A DNA stretch of 49,825 nucleotides from VGRF01 sp964460485 (GTDB taxonomy: Bacteria; Myxococcota_A; UBA9160; UBA6930): NCBI GenBank assembly GCA_964460485.1, contig CAYWRY010000015.1, positions 1 through 49,825 of the forward strand. The letters run 5' to 3'. The notes beneath the pieces were generated by a model. The model had not been told where the DNA came from, searched no databases, and saw nothing but the letters and a program-made list of their open reading frames with translations. Of the stretch, positions 43,263 through 49,825 are shown in pieces. A program made the translations under genes and the position numbers. The first letter of the stretch is position 1. Each line of letters begins with the position of its first letter.

Positions 43263-44096
43263 CTACAGCAACGAAAGCTGCGGATCCGGCTCCGCGTCCT
43301 CGGCGAGCGCCGCCAGCTCCGCCGCCCGCGACGGATTCACGGCGGGGCAGCGGTCCCGGAACTCGCACCACGCGCACAGCGCGCTCGGCTTCGGTGCGAA
43401 GTCGCGCTCGGTCCGGATGCGGTCGATGGCGCGCGTCGTGCTCGCGCGGAGCAGCTCGCGCTGCTCGGGCGAGCGCTGCGAGGTGCGCTGCTCGTCCCGC
43501 AGCACGTAGTGCCAGACGAGGCGCATCTGGCCGCCCTCGCCGAGCTGCTCGCGCAGGCCCAGCTCGTACAGGCCGAGCTGACGGTCGCGGTCGAGGTCGT
43601 CCTGCTTCGGGATGCGCCGGCCCGTCTTGAAGTCGTGGATCTCGAGCACCCCGTCCTTCGCGCGCGCGACGCGATCGATGATGCCGCGCACCGCGTAGCG
43701 ACCGTCCTCGTCGAGGGTGAACTGGACGGGCCGCTCGAGGTCCACCGTCTGATCGCGGTCGAAGGGGTAGTGGCGCCGGTAGTAGTTCTCGAGCCCGCGC
43801 GCGCCGGCGTCGCGGTAGAAGTCGGCGGGCGTTCCCTCGCGCGTGATGCGGACGCGCGCGCTGTCGAAGCCGCCGTCGAAGTTTGCGTGGTAGCGCGCGA
43901 TCACCTTGCCCAGCGACGGGAGCACGCCGCGCCCGACGAACTGGTAGAGGCGCTCCAGCACCTCGTGCACGCGCTTGCCGACGAACGCCTCGATGCCCTC
44001 GCTCTCGACCGGAACCTTCTCGATGTAGCGGAAGGCGTACTGCCGGGGGCAGTTCTCGAAGCAGTTGAGGCTCGACGGACTGAAGACCGACTGCAC
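43263..44096 (-). CDS. PD-(D/E)XK (RecB/Cas4-type) nuclease-like protein
   Basis: A 277-aa protein of the PDDEXK_1 family. FSPSSLNCFENCPRQY at the N-terminus, the His in GKRVHEVLE, Asp in RGIIDRV, EIHDFKTGR (catalytic D...K) and QLGLYEL form the nuclease core. Cysteines near both ends (NCFENC, CAWCEFRDRC) match the Fe-S cluster seen in AddB/Cas4-like nucleases. A role in DNA end-processing is likely, but no AddA or Cas partner is adjacent. GTG 44096 lacks a clear ribosome binding site. Confidence 0.85.
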   Translation of the reverse strand: MQSVFSPSSLNCFENCPRQYAFRYIEKVPVESEGIEAFVGKRVHEVLERLYQFVGRGVLPSLGKVIARYHANFDGGFDSARVRITREGTPADFYRDAGARGLENYYRRHYPFDRDQTVDLERPVQFTLDEDGRYAVRGIIDRVARAKDGVLEIHDFKTGRRIPKQDDLDRDRQLGLYELGLREQLGEGGQMRLVWHYVLRDEQRTSQRSPEQRELLRASTTRAIDRIRTERDFAPKPSALCAWCEFRDRCPAVNPSRAAELAALAEDAEPDPQLSLL

Positions 44097-44145
44097 GCGA
44101 CGCCGATCCGGAGGGGCCGATTTGTTGGGGTCCGCTGCGAACGTC

Positions 44146-44604
44146 TCACAGCCCGGGGAAGTCGCCCGACTCTAGCAGCGCGCGGGCGCGGGCCACGATC
44201 CCGCGCTCGGCGTCGAAGGTCATGCGCCGCTCCGCCTCCGCGAGAGGGGCCCAGTCGACGGCCTCCATCTCGCCGTCCGCGGCGTGCGCATCGCCGCCGG
44301 CGTACGCCATCAGGTAGTAGTGAACGCGCTTCGCGATCGCGCGCCCGAGGCGGCGCTCGAAGAACGTGTAGGAGACCTCGCCGAGCGCGGCGAGGATTCG
44401 CGCATCGAGCCCCACCTCCTCGCGCACCTCGCGCAGGGCCGCCTGCTCGAGCGTCTCGCCAGCGTCCACGCGTCCCTTCGGCAGCCGGATCGTGCGCCGC
44501 CCCGAGTTGCGGTCGAGCTGCTGGGCCACGAGCGCCTCGAGCCCCGCCGGCGTGCGGCGCACCACGAGTCCGCCCGCGCTGGTCTCCTCGGATCTGTGCG
44601 CCAC
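44146..44604 (-). CDS. NUDIX hydrolase
   Basis: A 152-aa NUDIX protein. The Nudix box G-x5-E-x7-REVREEVG is intact (GRVDAGE, then LREVREEVG). The N-terminal SAGGLVVRR and RLPKG segments fit the NTP-sanitising or diadenosine polyphosphate hydrolase type; the substrate is unassigned. GTG 44604 has AGGAG upstream at 6-7 nt. The stop is 49 bp from the nuclease start, and both may be one transcript. Confidence 0.9.
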   Translation of the reverse strand: MAHRSEETSAGGLVVRRTPAGLEALVAQQLDRNSGRRTIRLPKGRVDAGETLEQAALREVREEVGLDARILAALGEVSYTFFERRLGRAIAKRVHYYLMAYAGGDAHAADGEMEAVDWAPLAEAERRMTFDAERGIVARARALLESGDFPGL

Positions 44605-44706
44605 CGCGTCTCCTGGTGCGGCATCCGACCGCGCACCGGCCAGCGCCCACTTCGCGGGCCGCCTCGCGGGGTTAGACTGCCACCTGGCGCCCGCCCGGAG
44701 AAGCGA

Positions 44707-45579
44707 ATGAAAGCCAAGCGGCTCGAAGATGTCTACGAGGCGACGATCGCCGCGCTCTCCGCTCCCGCGAGCGACGCGCTCGCGAAGGCCGACGCGGAGG
44801 GATATCCGGACTACGACGAGGTCGTGGCCTGGACCGAGCGCGTGAAGGCCGTCGTCCTCCACCAGCGGGACCGCGGTGCGCTGCGCTCCGAGTTGCCGGT
44901 GCTTGCCGAGCGCCTGCTGCGCTTCCTCGCCCGGGTGCAGCTGCCCGAGGGCGTGATCGCCGAGGCGGTGGCGGCCGAGTTCATCGCGCGCTTGCCCCGC
45001 GCGCGGCAGCTCCTCGCGGAGGATCTCGAGGCGGCCTTCGAGGGCGACCCGGCGGCCAAGAGCTTCGCCGAGATCCTGGTGGCGTATCCGTCGATCCACG
45101 CGATCGCCGTCTACCGGCTCGCTCACGAGCTCGTGCAGCTGGGTGCGCCTCAGCTCCCGCGCATCATGGCCGAGTACGCGCACGACCGGACCGGCATCGA
45201 CATCCACCCCGGGGCCCGGATCGGCCGCCGCATCTTCATCGATCACGGCACCGGCGTCGTGATCGGCGAGAGCGCAGAGATCGGCGACAACGTGCGCATC
45301 TACCAAGGCGTGACGCTCGGGGCGTTCTCGCCCCGCCGCGGCCAGACCATCCGCGGGACGAAGCGTCACCCGACGATCGAGGACGACGTCACGATCTACG
45401 CCGGCGCCACCATCCTCGGCGGCGAGACCGTGATCGGCCGCGGCAGCGTGATCAGCGGGAACGCGGTGATCACCGAGTCGGTGCCGCCGGGATCGCGCGT
45501 CGTGCCGGAGCCGCCGCGCCAGGAAGTGCGGCAGGGTCGCGGCGCGACGGAGCCGAAGCAGCTGAAGTGGGAGATCTAA
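44707..45579 (+). CDS. cysE: Serine O-acetyltransferase
   Basis: A 290-aa acetyl-CoA:serine acetyltransferase of cysteine synthesis. The left-handed beta-helix is clear: GIDIHPGARIG, FIDHGTGVVIGESAEIG, RIYQGVTLGAF, and the IEDDVTIYAGATILGG to NAVITESVPPG hexapeptide repeats. Catalytic Asp and His sit in the TGIDIHP and FIDHGTG segments. The N-terminal 130-aa helical domain is longer than in short CysE forms. GGAG 7 nt upstream supports the ATG. Its partner cysK is not in the window. Confidence 0.94.
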   Translation: MKAKRLEDVYEATIAALSAPASDALAKADAEGYPDYDEVVAWTERVKAVVLHQRDRGALRSELPVLAERLLRFLARVQLPEGVIAEAVAAEFIARLPRARQLLAEDLEAAFEGDPAAKSFAEILVAYPSIHAIAVYRLAHELVQLGAPQLPRIMAEYAHDRTGIDIHPGARIGRRIFIDHGTGVVIGESAEIGDNVRIYQGVTLGAFSPRRGQTIRGTKRHPTIEDDVTIYAGATILGGETVIGRGSVISGNAVITESVPPGSRVVPEPPRQEVRQGRGATEPKQLKWEI

Positions 45580-45580
45580 C

Positions 45581-46189
45581 TTGGTGCGGGCAGGTTGCGG
45601 AGGTGGGTCGCCGCGGGTTGCAGAGCGGATGCAGCCGGCGGCGCTGCGCGCCGCGGCTGATCCGCCTAGCGCGGTGCGCGGCTGGGGGCGCTCGGTTGGG
45701 TTTGCGATCGCTCTCGCGCTCGTGCTGGGGTCCGCGTCGGCGGCTCCCGCAGACGAGACGGCCGCAGAGTCCGTTTGGGGTTACGCGCTCGCCAACGAGC
45801 TGATGAGTCCCTGGTGCCCCGGCTTCGCGCTCCCGGATTGCAGCAGCGGCTACGCGCAGGAGCTGCGGCTCTGGATCCTCGAGCAGGAGCGGCTCGGCCG
45901 CAGCGAGGACGAGGTGCGCGCGGCGATCCTCGCGAAGTACGGCGAGAAGATGCTCCAGGCGCCGAGCGCCGAGGGCCGCGGCATCCTCGCCTACGCCATT
46001 CCGGCGGGGCTCGTGCTCGCGGGCCTCGCGGTGCTCGTGGCGTTCTTACGCCGGCAAGGCGGTCCGGCCGAGTGGAGCGGCGTTGCGAATTCGGGGCCGA
46101 ACGCGCAGGCGATCGGCGGGGCTCCCGACGCGGCGGACCTGGCGCGCGCCGACGCCGAGCTCGCGCACTTCGAGAGCGCGAACGACTGA
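45581..46189 (+). CDS. ccmH: CcmH/CycL-like cytochrome c biogenesis protein
   Basis: A 202-aa membrane protein. A signal/anchor (residues 35-55) precedes a short periplasmic helical domain and a second membrane helix (about 133-155). The domain matches CcmH: LRLWILEQERLGRSEDEVRAAI, then KYGEKMLQAPS. The usual LRCxxC haem-handling motif is replaced by LMSPWCPG...DC, with Cys79 and Cys87 eight residues apart. TTG 45581 follows GGGAG by 7 nt and sits beside the cysE stop; ATG 45629 is a possible alternative. Confidence 0.8.
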   Translation: MVRAGCGGGSPRVAERMQPAALRAAADPPSAVRGWGRSVGFAIALALVLGSASAAPADETAAESVWGYALANELMSPWCPGFALPDCSSGYAQELRLWILEQERLGRSEDEVRAAILAKYGEKMLQAPSAEGRGILAYAIPAGLVLAGLAVLVAFLRRQGGPAEWSGVANSGPNAQAIGGAPDAADLARADAELAHFESAND

Positions 46190-46190
46190 G

Positions 46191-46745
46191 ATGAAGATCT
46201 ACACGCGCCGCGGCGATTCGGGCGAAACGGACTTGTTCGCCGGCGGTCGCGTGGGCAAGGACGACGTGCGCGTCGAGGCCTACGGCGCCGTCGACGAGCT
46301 GCTCGCGGTGCTCGGGACCGCGGCCGCCGACACGAGGCAGGGCGACTCGCAGGCGCTGGTCGCAGAGATCCAGGCCACCCTGTTCTCGCTCGGCTCCTAC
46401 CTCGCGACGCCCGACGCCGAGCGCCGCGCGAAGAGCGGCATCGCGGAGCCCGCGCAGGCGTGGGTCGACGCGCTCGAGCGCGCGATCGATCGCGCCGAGA
46501 GCGAGCTCGCGCCGCTGAAGCGCTTCATCCTGCCGGGCGGCACGCGCGGCGCCGCGAGCTTCCACCACGCGCGCGTGGTGTGCCGCCGCGCCGAGCGCCG
46601 CTGCGTGACGCTGCACCGCACGCAGCCGCTCGGCGAAGTCGCCCTGCGCTACTTGAATCGCTTGAGTGACTTGTTATTCGTGCTCGCGAGGCTCGAGAAC
46701 AAGCGCGCGGGCGTGGCAGACGTGGAGTGGAAAGGGCTGGGCTGA
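46191..46745 (+). CDS. PduO-type cob(I)alamin adenosyltransferase
   Basis: A 184-aa ATP:cob(I)alamin adenosyltransferase, the enzyme making adenosylcobalamin. The N-terminal TRRGDSGETDLF is the ATP loop, CRRAERR and YLNRLSDLLFVLAR are the corrinoid/ATP-binding helices, and WKGLG ends the chain. It starts 1 bp after the CcmH-like gene stop. It supplies the cofactor for the B12-dependent mutase system whose MeaB and B12-binding proteins lie at the window's right end. Confidence 0.93.
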   Translation: MKIYTRRGDSGETDLFAGGRVGKDDVRVEAYGAVDELLAVLGTAAADTRQGDSQALVAEIQATLFSLGSYLATPDAERRAKSGIAEPAQAWVDALERAIDRAESELAPLKRFILPGGTRGAASFHHARVVCRRAERRCVTLHRTQPLGEVALRYLNRLSDLLFVLARLENKRAGVADVEWKGLG

Positions 46746-47044
46746 GGGTCGCTGCGGCGATTACGCGCTCGACTTCGAGCGACGCGGGCTGCGTCGTGCG
46801 GACGAGCCGCTCGCGTTTCAACCAACGCCGCTCCGCTTGCCGAGGCGGAGACGGAGAGCCTTCGCGTTCGCGCTCTGAGCGAGGGCGGCGGCGGGATTTT
46901 GTCCTTGCTTCTCCAGTGGCAGCTCGGCAAACGAACCGAGGCGATCGAGAGCCTGCGCCGCCATGCGGCGGCCGCGGAAGCGAGTGGGTTGTGACCGGGC
47001 AGCAGCGGCCCGGCGCGCGTGCGATGATCGAGCCGGAGCCCGGC
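46746..47044. other. Spacer upstream of the selenoprotein gene
   Basis: About 300 bp with no convincing gene. A CGCTCGA/TCGAGCG hairpin at 46766-46781 lies just after the adenosyltransferase stop and might end its message. No clear promoter box for the next gene was found. Confidence 0.4.
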
Positions 47045-48283
47045 ATGCCTCGCTTCGACTACTCCGCCTCCCCTGATCCCATCCGCGCCGACCTCGCCGA
47101 GGCGCACCGCGCCGTCTGGGAGCACATCGCGAAGCCGGGCGCGTGGCTGACCGGCGCGGAGCGGGTTGCGGTCGCGCGCGAGACGCGGCGCGCGCGCGCG
47201 TGCGCGCTGTGCGCGAAGCGAAAGGCGGCGCTCTCGCCGTTCGCGCATCCGGAGCAGCACGCGGCGAGCGCGCCGCTCGCGGCGCCGCTGGTCGATGCGA
47301 TTCACCGCGTCGCGACCGATGCCGCGCGGCTGACGCGCAAGTGGTATGAGGGGCTCGCCGCGCAGGGCGTGACGGACGAGCGCTACGTCGAGGCGCTCGG
47401 GGTCGCGGTGCTCGCGATCAGCGTCGACGCGTTCCATCGCGCGCTCGGCCTCGCGCTCGAGCCGCTGCCCGAGCCGGAGCTCGGCGATCCCTCGCGCGAA
47501 CGGCCGCAGGGGCTCGTCCGCGGCGAGGCGTGGGTGCCGATGATCGACCCGCGCCGCGCGGCCGAGAGCGAACTCGAGCTGCTTCCGCGCCGCGGCCCGC
47601 TGCGGGCGGCCTATGTGCTGCGCGCCCTCACGCTCACCCCGAACGAGGTGCGCGCGTGGACGCAGCTCGCGGGCGCGCAGTACCTCTCGCTGAGAGACAT
47701 GACGTACCGCGAGACCGGGCGCGCGCTCGACCGCGCGCAGATGGAGCTCGTCGCCGGGCGCGTCTCGGCGCTGAACGCCTGCTTCTATTGAACGACCTCG
47801 CACGCGCTGATGCTCCGGGCGAGCGTCGAGGCGAAGCGGGCAGCGGTCGATCTGCGCGCGGTCAGCGAAGGCGCGAAGGACGACGAGGCGGGCGTCGCGC
47901 ACGCGGCCGAGCTCGCTGCGTTCGTCGAGGCGGCGCTCGGCAGCGACGCCGCCGCACTCGCGCAGGCGCGCGACGCGCTGCGCGCGAAGGCGGGCGGAGC
48001 GGCGCTGGTCGACGCTGCGGGCGTGATCGGGAACTTCGAGCGTATGACGCGCATCGCGGATGCGACCGGAATCCCGCTCGACCCGGTTTCGCAGCTCGCC
48101 TCTCAGGACTTCCGCGGCGCGCTCGGGCTCGATGCGTACGCCTCCGCCCGCAACACCCGTCCGCTCGCGGGCTGGCGGCGCGCGCTCGCTCCGCTGCTCG
48201 CGCCGCTCGCGAGGCGCGCGATGGCTCGGCTGCTCGGGCGCAGTCGCCCGGCCGAGGAGCCCGCGACGCGGGCGTCTTCTTGA
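47045..48283 (+). CDS. AhpD/CMD-like probable selenoprotein (CxxU)
   Basis: A 412-aa protein if TGA 47789-47791 is read as selenocysteine (residue 249). The motif is ELVAGRVSALNACFY-[TGA]-TTSH: Cys246, two residues, the TGA codon, then three residues and His253. This copies the AhpD active site E...CxxCxxxH. The frame goes on for 163 codons with normal protein sequence (FERMTRIADATGIPLDPVSQ) to the stop at 48281. The N-terminal half is a conserved partner domain with an ACALC pair. The reaction is probably thiol peroxidase or disulfide reductase chemistry (inference). ATG 47045 has GGAG 6 nt upstream. A hairpin follows the TGA. A nonsense mutation is the alternative. Confidence 0.75.
47793..47828 (+). 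promoter_or_regulatory. Candidate bacterial SECIS hairpin
   Basis: Directly after the TGA, CGACCTCGC (47793-47801) can pair with GCGAG-C-GTCG (47819-47828) to give 9 bp with one bulged base at 47824 and a 17-nt loop ending in GG. Bacterial SECIS elements are hairpins lying just 3' of the UGA. Identity is inferred. Confidence 0.45.
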
Positions 48284-48429
48284 ACGGGGGCGGTTCCCAG
48301 GATTTCGCGCTCACCTTCCGTGCGCCGGCGCAGTCGCAGCCCGACGAAAAAGAAGAACAGCAGCTCTGCCAGGAGCAGCAGCAGCACGATCTTCCCCGCG
48401 CGACCGGCCCACTTCCCGCGCCCGCTCAC
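48103..48429 (-). CDS. Small membrane protein coupled to meaB
   Basis: A possible 108-aa protein with one strong membrane helix near the N-terminus (KIVLLLLLAELLFFFFVGL) followed by a basic tail. GTG 48429 overlaps the meaB stop (GTGA), which supports its translation. The C-terminal 60 codons lie antisense to the 3' end of the selenoprotein gene and look low-complexity, so the true length is unsure. Function unknown. Confidence 0.4.
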   Translation of the reverse strand: MSGRGKWAGRAGKIVLLLLLAELLFFFFVGLRLRRRTEGEREILGTAPVQEDARVAGSSAGRLRPSSRAIARLASGASSGASARRQPASGRVLRAEAYASSPSAPRKS

Positions 48430-49421
48430 GCGGCGCCTCCGCGCAGGGCGCGTTCGATCTCCGCGGCGAGCGCGAGCTCGAGCGCGAAGCCCGGCGCCTC
48501 CGGCGCCTCGGCTGCGCGCTTCGCGATCGCCCCGGCGCCGCCGAGGGCGCTGACGCCGAAGCTGCCGTAACGACGGGTGAGCACGTGGAGCAGCCAGGCG
48601 TCGCGCCCGCGGCGGCGCCTCGCAGCGAGTGCGCCGCCCTCGGCGAGATGGGCGCGGTGACGCGCGATCGCGGACTCGAGCGCATCGATGCCGGCGCCGT
48701 CGCGCGCGGAGACGAGCACGACCGGCGGCACCCAGCTCGCGTCGGGCTTCTCTCCCAGCGCGAGCGCACTCTCGAGCTCGCGCGCGGTGCGCTCGGCCAG
48801 CGCGCCGAGGTCGGCCTTGTTGACCGCGAACACGTCCGGCAGCTCGAGCACGCCTGCCTTGAGGAACTGCACTGTGTCGCCGGCCGCGGGCTGCGCGACG
48901 AACACGAGCGTGTCCACCAGGTCGGCCACGTCGCCCTCGCTCTGGCCGACGCCCACCGTTTCGACGATCACGGCGTCGAACACGCTGGCCATGATTGTGG
49001 TGGCGGCTCGGGCGGCATCGGAGAGGCCGCCGAGGGAGTCGCGTGCGGCGAGCGAGCGAAAGAAGACGCCCGGGTCGTTCGCGGCGGAGCGCACGCGCAC
49101 GCGGTCGCCGAGCAGCGCGCCGCCGCTCTTCCGGCTCGACGGATCTACCGCAACGACCCCGACCGTCTCGCCCCGCGCGCGATGCGCCCGCACCAGCGCG
49201 TCCATCAGCGTCGACTTGCCCGCGCCCGGCGCGCCGGTGAGCCCCAGCCGTGGCGCGCCGCCGAACAGCGCTCGCGTCTCGAGCGTCGCCAGGAGTGCCC
49301 GCGCCGCGGCGCGCTCCGCGGGGCGCTGGTCGTCGGCGAGGTTCAGCGCGCGGGCGACGGCGCTGCGGTCGCGCGCGAGCAGCCGCTGTGCGAGGGCGAC
49401 CACTTCCTCGTGGGCCGTCAC
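48426..49421 (-). CDS. meaB: MeaB/ArgK-type GTPase of B12-dependent mutases
   Basis: A 331-aa G3E-type GTPase that loads and protects adenosylcobalamin in methylmalonyl-CoA mutase and relatives. Walker A is GAPGAGKST, followed by VAVDPSS, the Walker B region FDAVIVETVGVGQ, and the base-recognition NKAD. GTG 49421 has GGAAG about 7 nt upstream. Downstream is a small membrane protein, and upstream on the same strand is a B12-binding protein. Together with the adenosyltransferase this is a mutase maintenance set. Confidence 0.95.
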   Translation of the reverse strand: MTAHEEVVALAQRLLARDRSAVARALNLADDQRPAERAAARALLATLETRALFGGAPRLGLTGAPGAGKSTLMDALVRAHRARGETVGVVAVDPSSRKSGGALLGDRVRVRSAANDPGVFFRSLAARDSLGGLSDAARAATTIMASVFDAVIVETVGVGQSEGDVADLVDTLVFVAQPAAGDTVQFLKAGVLELPDVFAVNKADLGALAERTARELESALALGEKPDASWVPPVVLVSARDGAGIDALESAIARHRAHLAEGGALAARRRRGRDAWLLHVLTRRYGSFGVSALGGAGAIAKRAAEAPEAPGFALELALAAEIERALRGGAA

Positions 49422-49475
49422 GCTGCGCTTCCGCGAGCTCGCGCTGCGCGGGGGCCGGGCCGATGGCGCGCGAGC

Positions 49476-49825
49476 TCAGGCAGCGGCGCTCTCCTCGGCC
49501 AAGTCGACGACCTCGCCGAGCACGCGGGTCAGGTCGAAGTCCTTCGGCGTGTAGACGCGAGCGACGCCGGCGGCACGCAGCTGCGCGGCGTCGTCCTCGG
49601 GGATGATGCCGCCCACCACCACGGGTACGCGCACGCCCGCGTCGCGCAGCCGGCCGAGCACGTCGAGCACGAGCACGCCGTGGGAGCCCGACAGGATCGA
49701 GAGTCCGATCACGTGCACTCCCTCGTCGCGGGCGCTCTGCACGATCTCGCCGGGCGTCACCCGGATGCCCTCGTACACGACCTCCATGCCGAGGTCGCGC
49801 GCGCGCACCGCGATCTGCTCGGCGC
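49476..49825 (-). CDS. Cobalamin B12-binding domain protein (5' end beyond the window)
   Basis: The last 116 or so residues of a B12-binding Rossmann domain as found in acyl-CoA mutase small subunits: MEVVYEGIRVTPGEIVQ, GLSILSGSHGVLVLDVL, PVVVGGIIPEDD and YTPKDFDL. The SxL (LSIL) and GG motifs that hold the nucleotide tail are present. The DxHxxG loop that ligates cobalt would lie upstream, outside the window, so it cannot be checked. It may be a stand-alone small subunit of an ethylmalonyl-, isobutyryl- or methylmalonyl-CoA mutase. Confidence 0.85.
   Translation of the reverse strand, partial: AEQIAVRARDLGMEVVYEGIRVTPGEIVQSARDEGVHVIGLSILSGSHGVLVLDVLGRLRDAGVRVPVVVGGIIPEDDAAQLRAAGVARVYTPKDFDLTRVLGEVVDLAEESAAA

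Noticed and set aside
43263..44096. Cas4 of a CRISPR system
   Set aside because: The motifs are shared by many RecB-family nucleases, and no cas genes or repeat array are present nearby.

Overview
The window is about 50 kb of very GC-rich, gene-dense bacterial DNA. G/C dominates third codon positions, there are many GTG/TTG starts, and many neighbours overlap by ATGA or GTGA. The gene set suggests an aerobic, fatty-acid- and propionate-using deltaproteobacterium, probably Myxococcota or a related uncultured lineage: haem A synthase, citrate synthase, ETF, an F420-type luciferase-like enzyme, Lhr-Nei2, MeaB with a B12 domain, and remains of a type VI secretion kinase/phosphatase module. The lineage is inferred. 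No rRNA, tRNA, CRISPR array, intact transposase or prophage was seen.

Layout. 0.1-6.2 kb: RNHCP protein, then the helicase Lhr overlapping the glycosylase Nei2. 6.2-8.7 kb: an SDR with a one-base frameshift, and an ammonium transporter behind a near-perfect sigma-54 promoter. 8.7-16 kb: haem A synthase, a degenerate GGDEF-like protein, a TIGR01777 epimerase, an LLM flavin enzyme, an SDR, a class IV aminotransferase and citrate synthase. 16-20 kb: glycosyltransferases GT39 and GT2 around an epimerase. 20-24.3 kb: a coupled CoA-binding/DsbA-like/SUI1 operon divergent from two coupled M16 peptidases. 24.3-29.8 kb: a TetR regulator coupled to a ferritin-like diiron protein behind palindromic operators, a methyltransferase remnant, an esterase, an SDR remnant, a WYL regulator and EF-P. 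29.8-39.4 kb: ETF, an MFS carrier, MBL and Rieske proteins, a Tex30-like hydrolase without its nucleophile, an epimerase coupled to an acyltransferase, DUF1232, CinA-type PncC, a YbgC-type thioesterase and glyoxalase II. 39.6-43.2 kb: an eroded T6SS module. 43.2-49.8 kb: RecB-family nuclease, NUDIX, CysE, CcmH-like protein, cobalamin adenosyltransferase, a probable new selenoprotein, MeaB and a B12-binding protein cut by the window edge.

Most notable. (1) An AhpD/carboxymuconolactone-decarboxylase-type protein at 47045-48283 has an in-frame TGA exactly where the second Cys of the CxxC...H redox motif belongs. The downstream half is intact, and a hairpin follows the TGA. It is most simply read as a selenoprotein. 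(2) The T6SS threonine-phosphorylation cassette has lost kinase, FHA protein, TssJ and TssM to deletions and frameshifts, yet keeps an intact PP2C phosphatase and a lipoprotein. (3) Several genes without a Shine-Dalgarno have a TAnnnT hexamer 6-8 nt before the start codon, suggesting leaderless transcripts. The right end (adenosyltransferase, MeaB, B12 domain) fits adenosylcobalamin-dependent acyl-CoA mutase metabolism.
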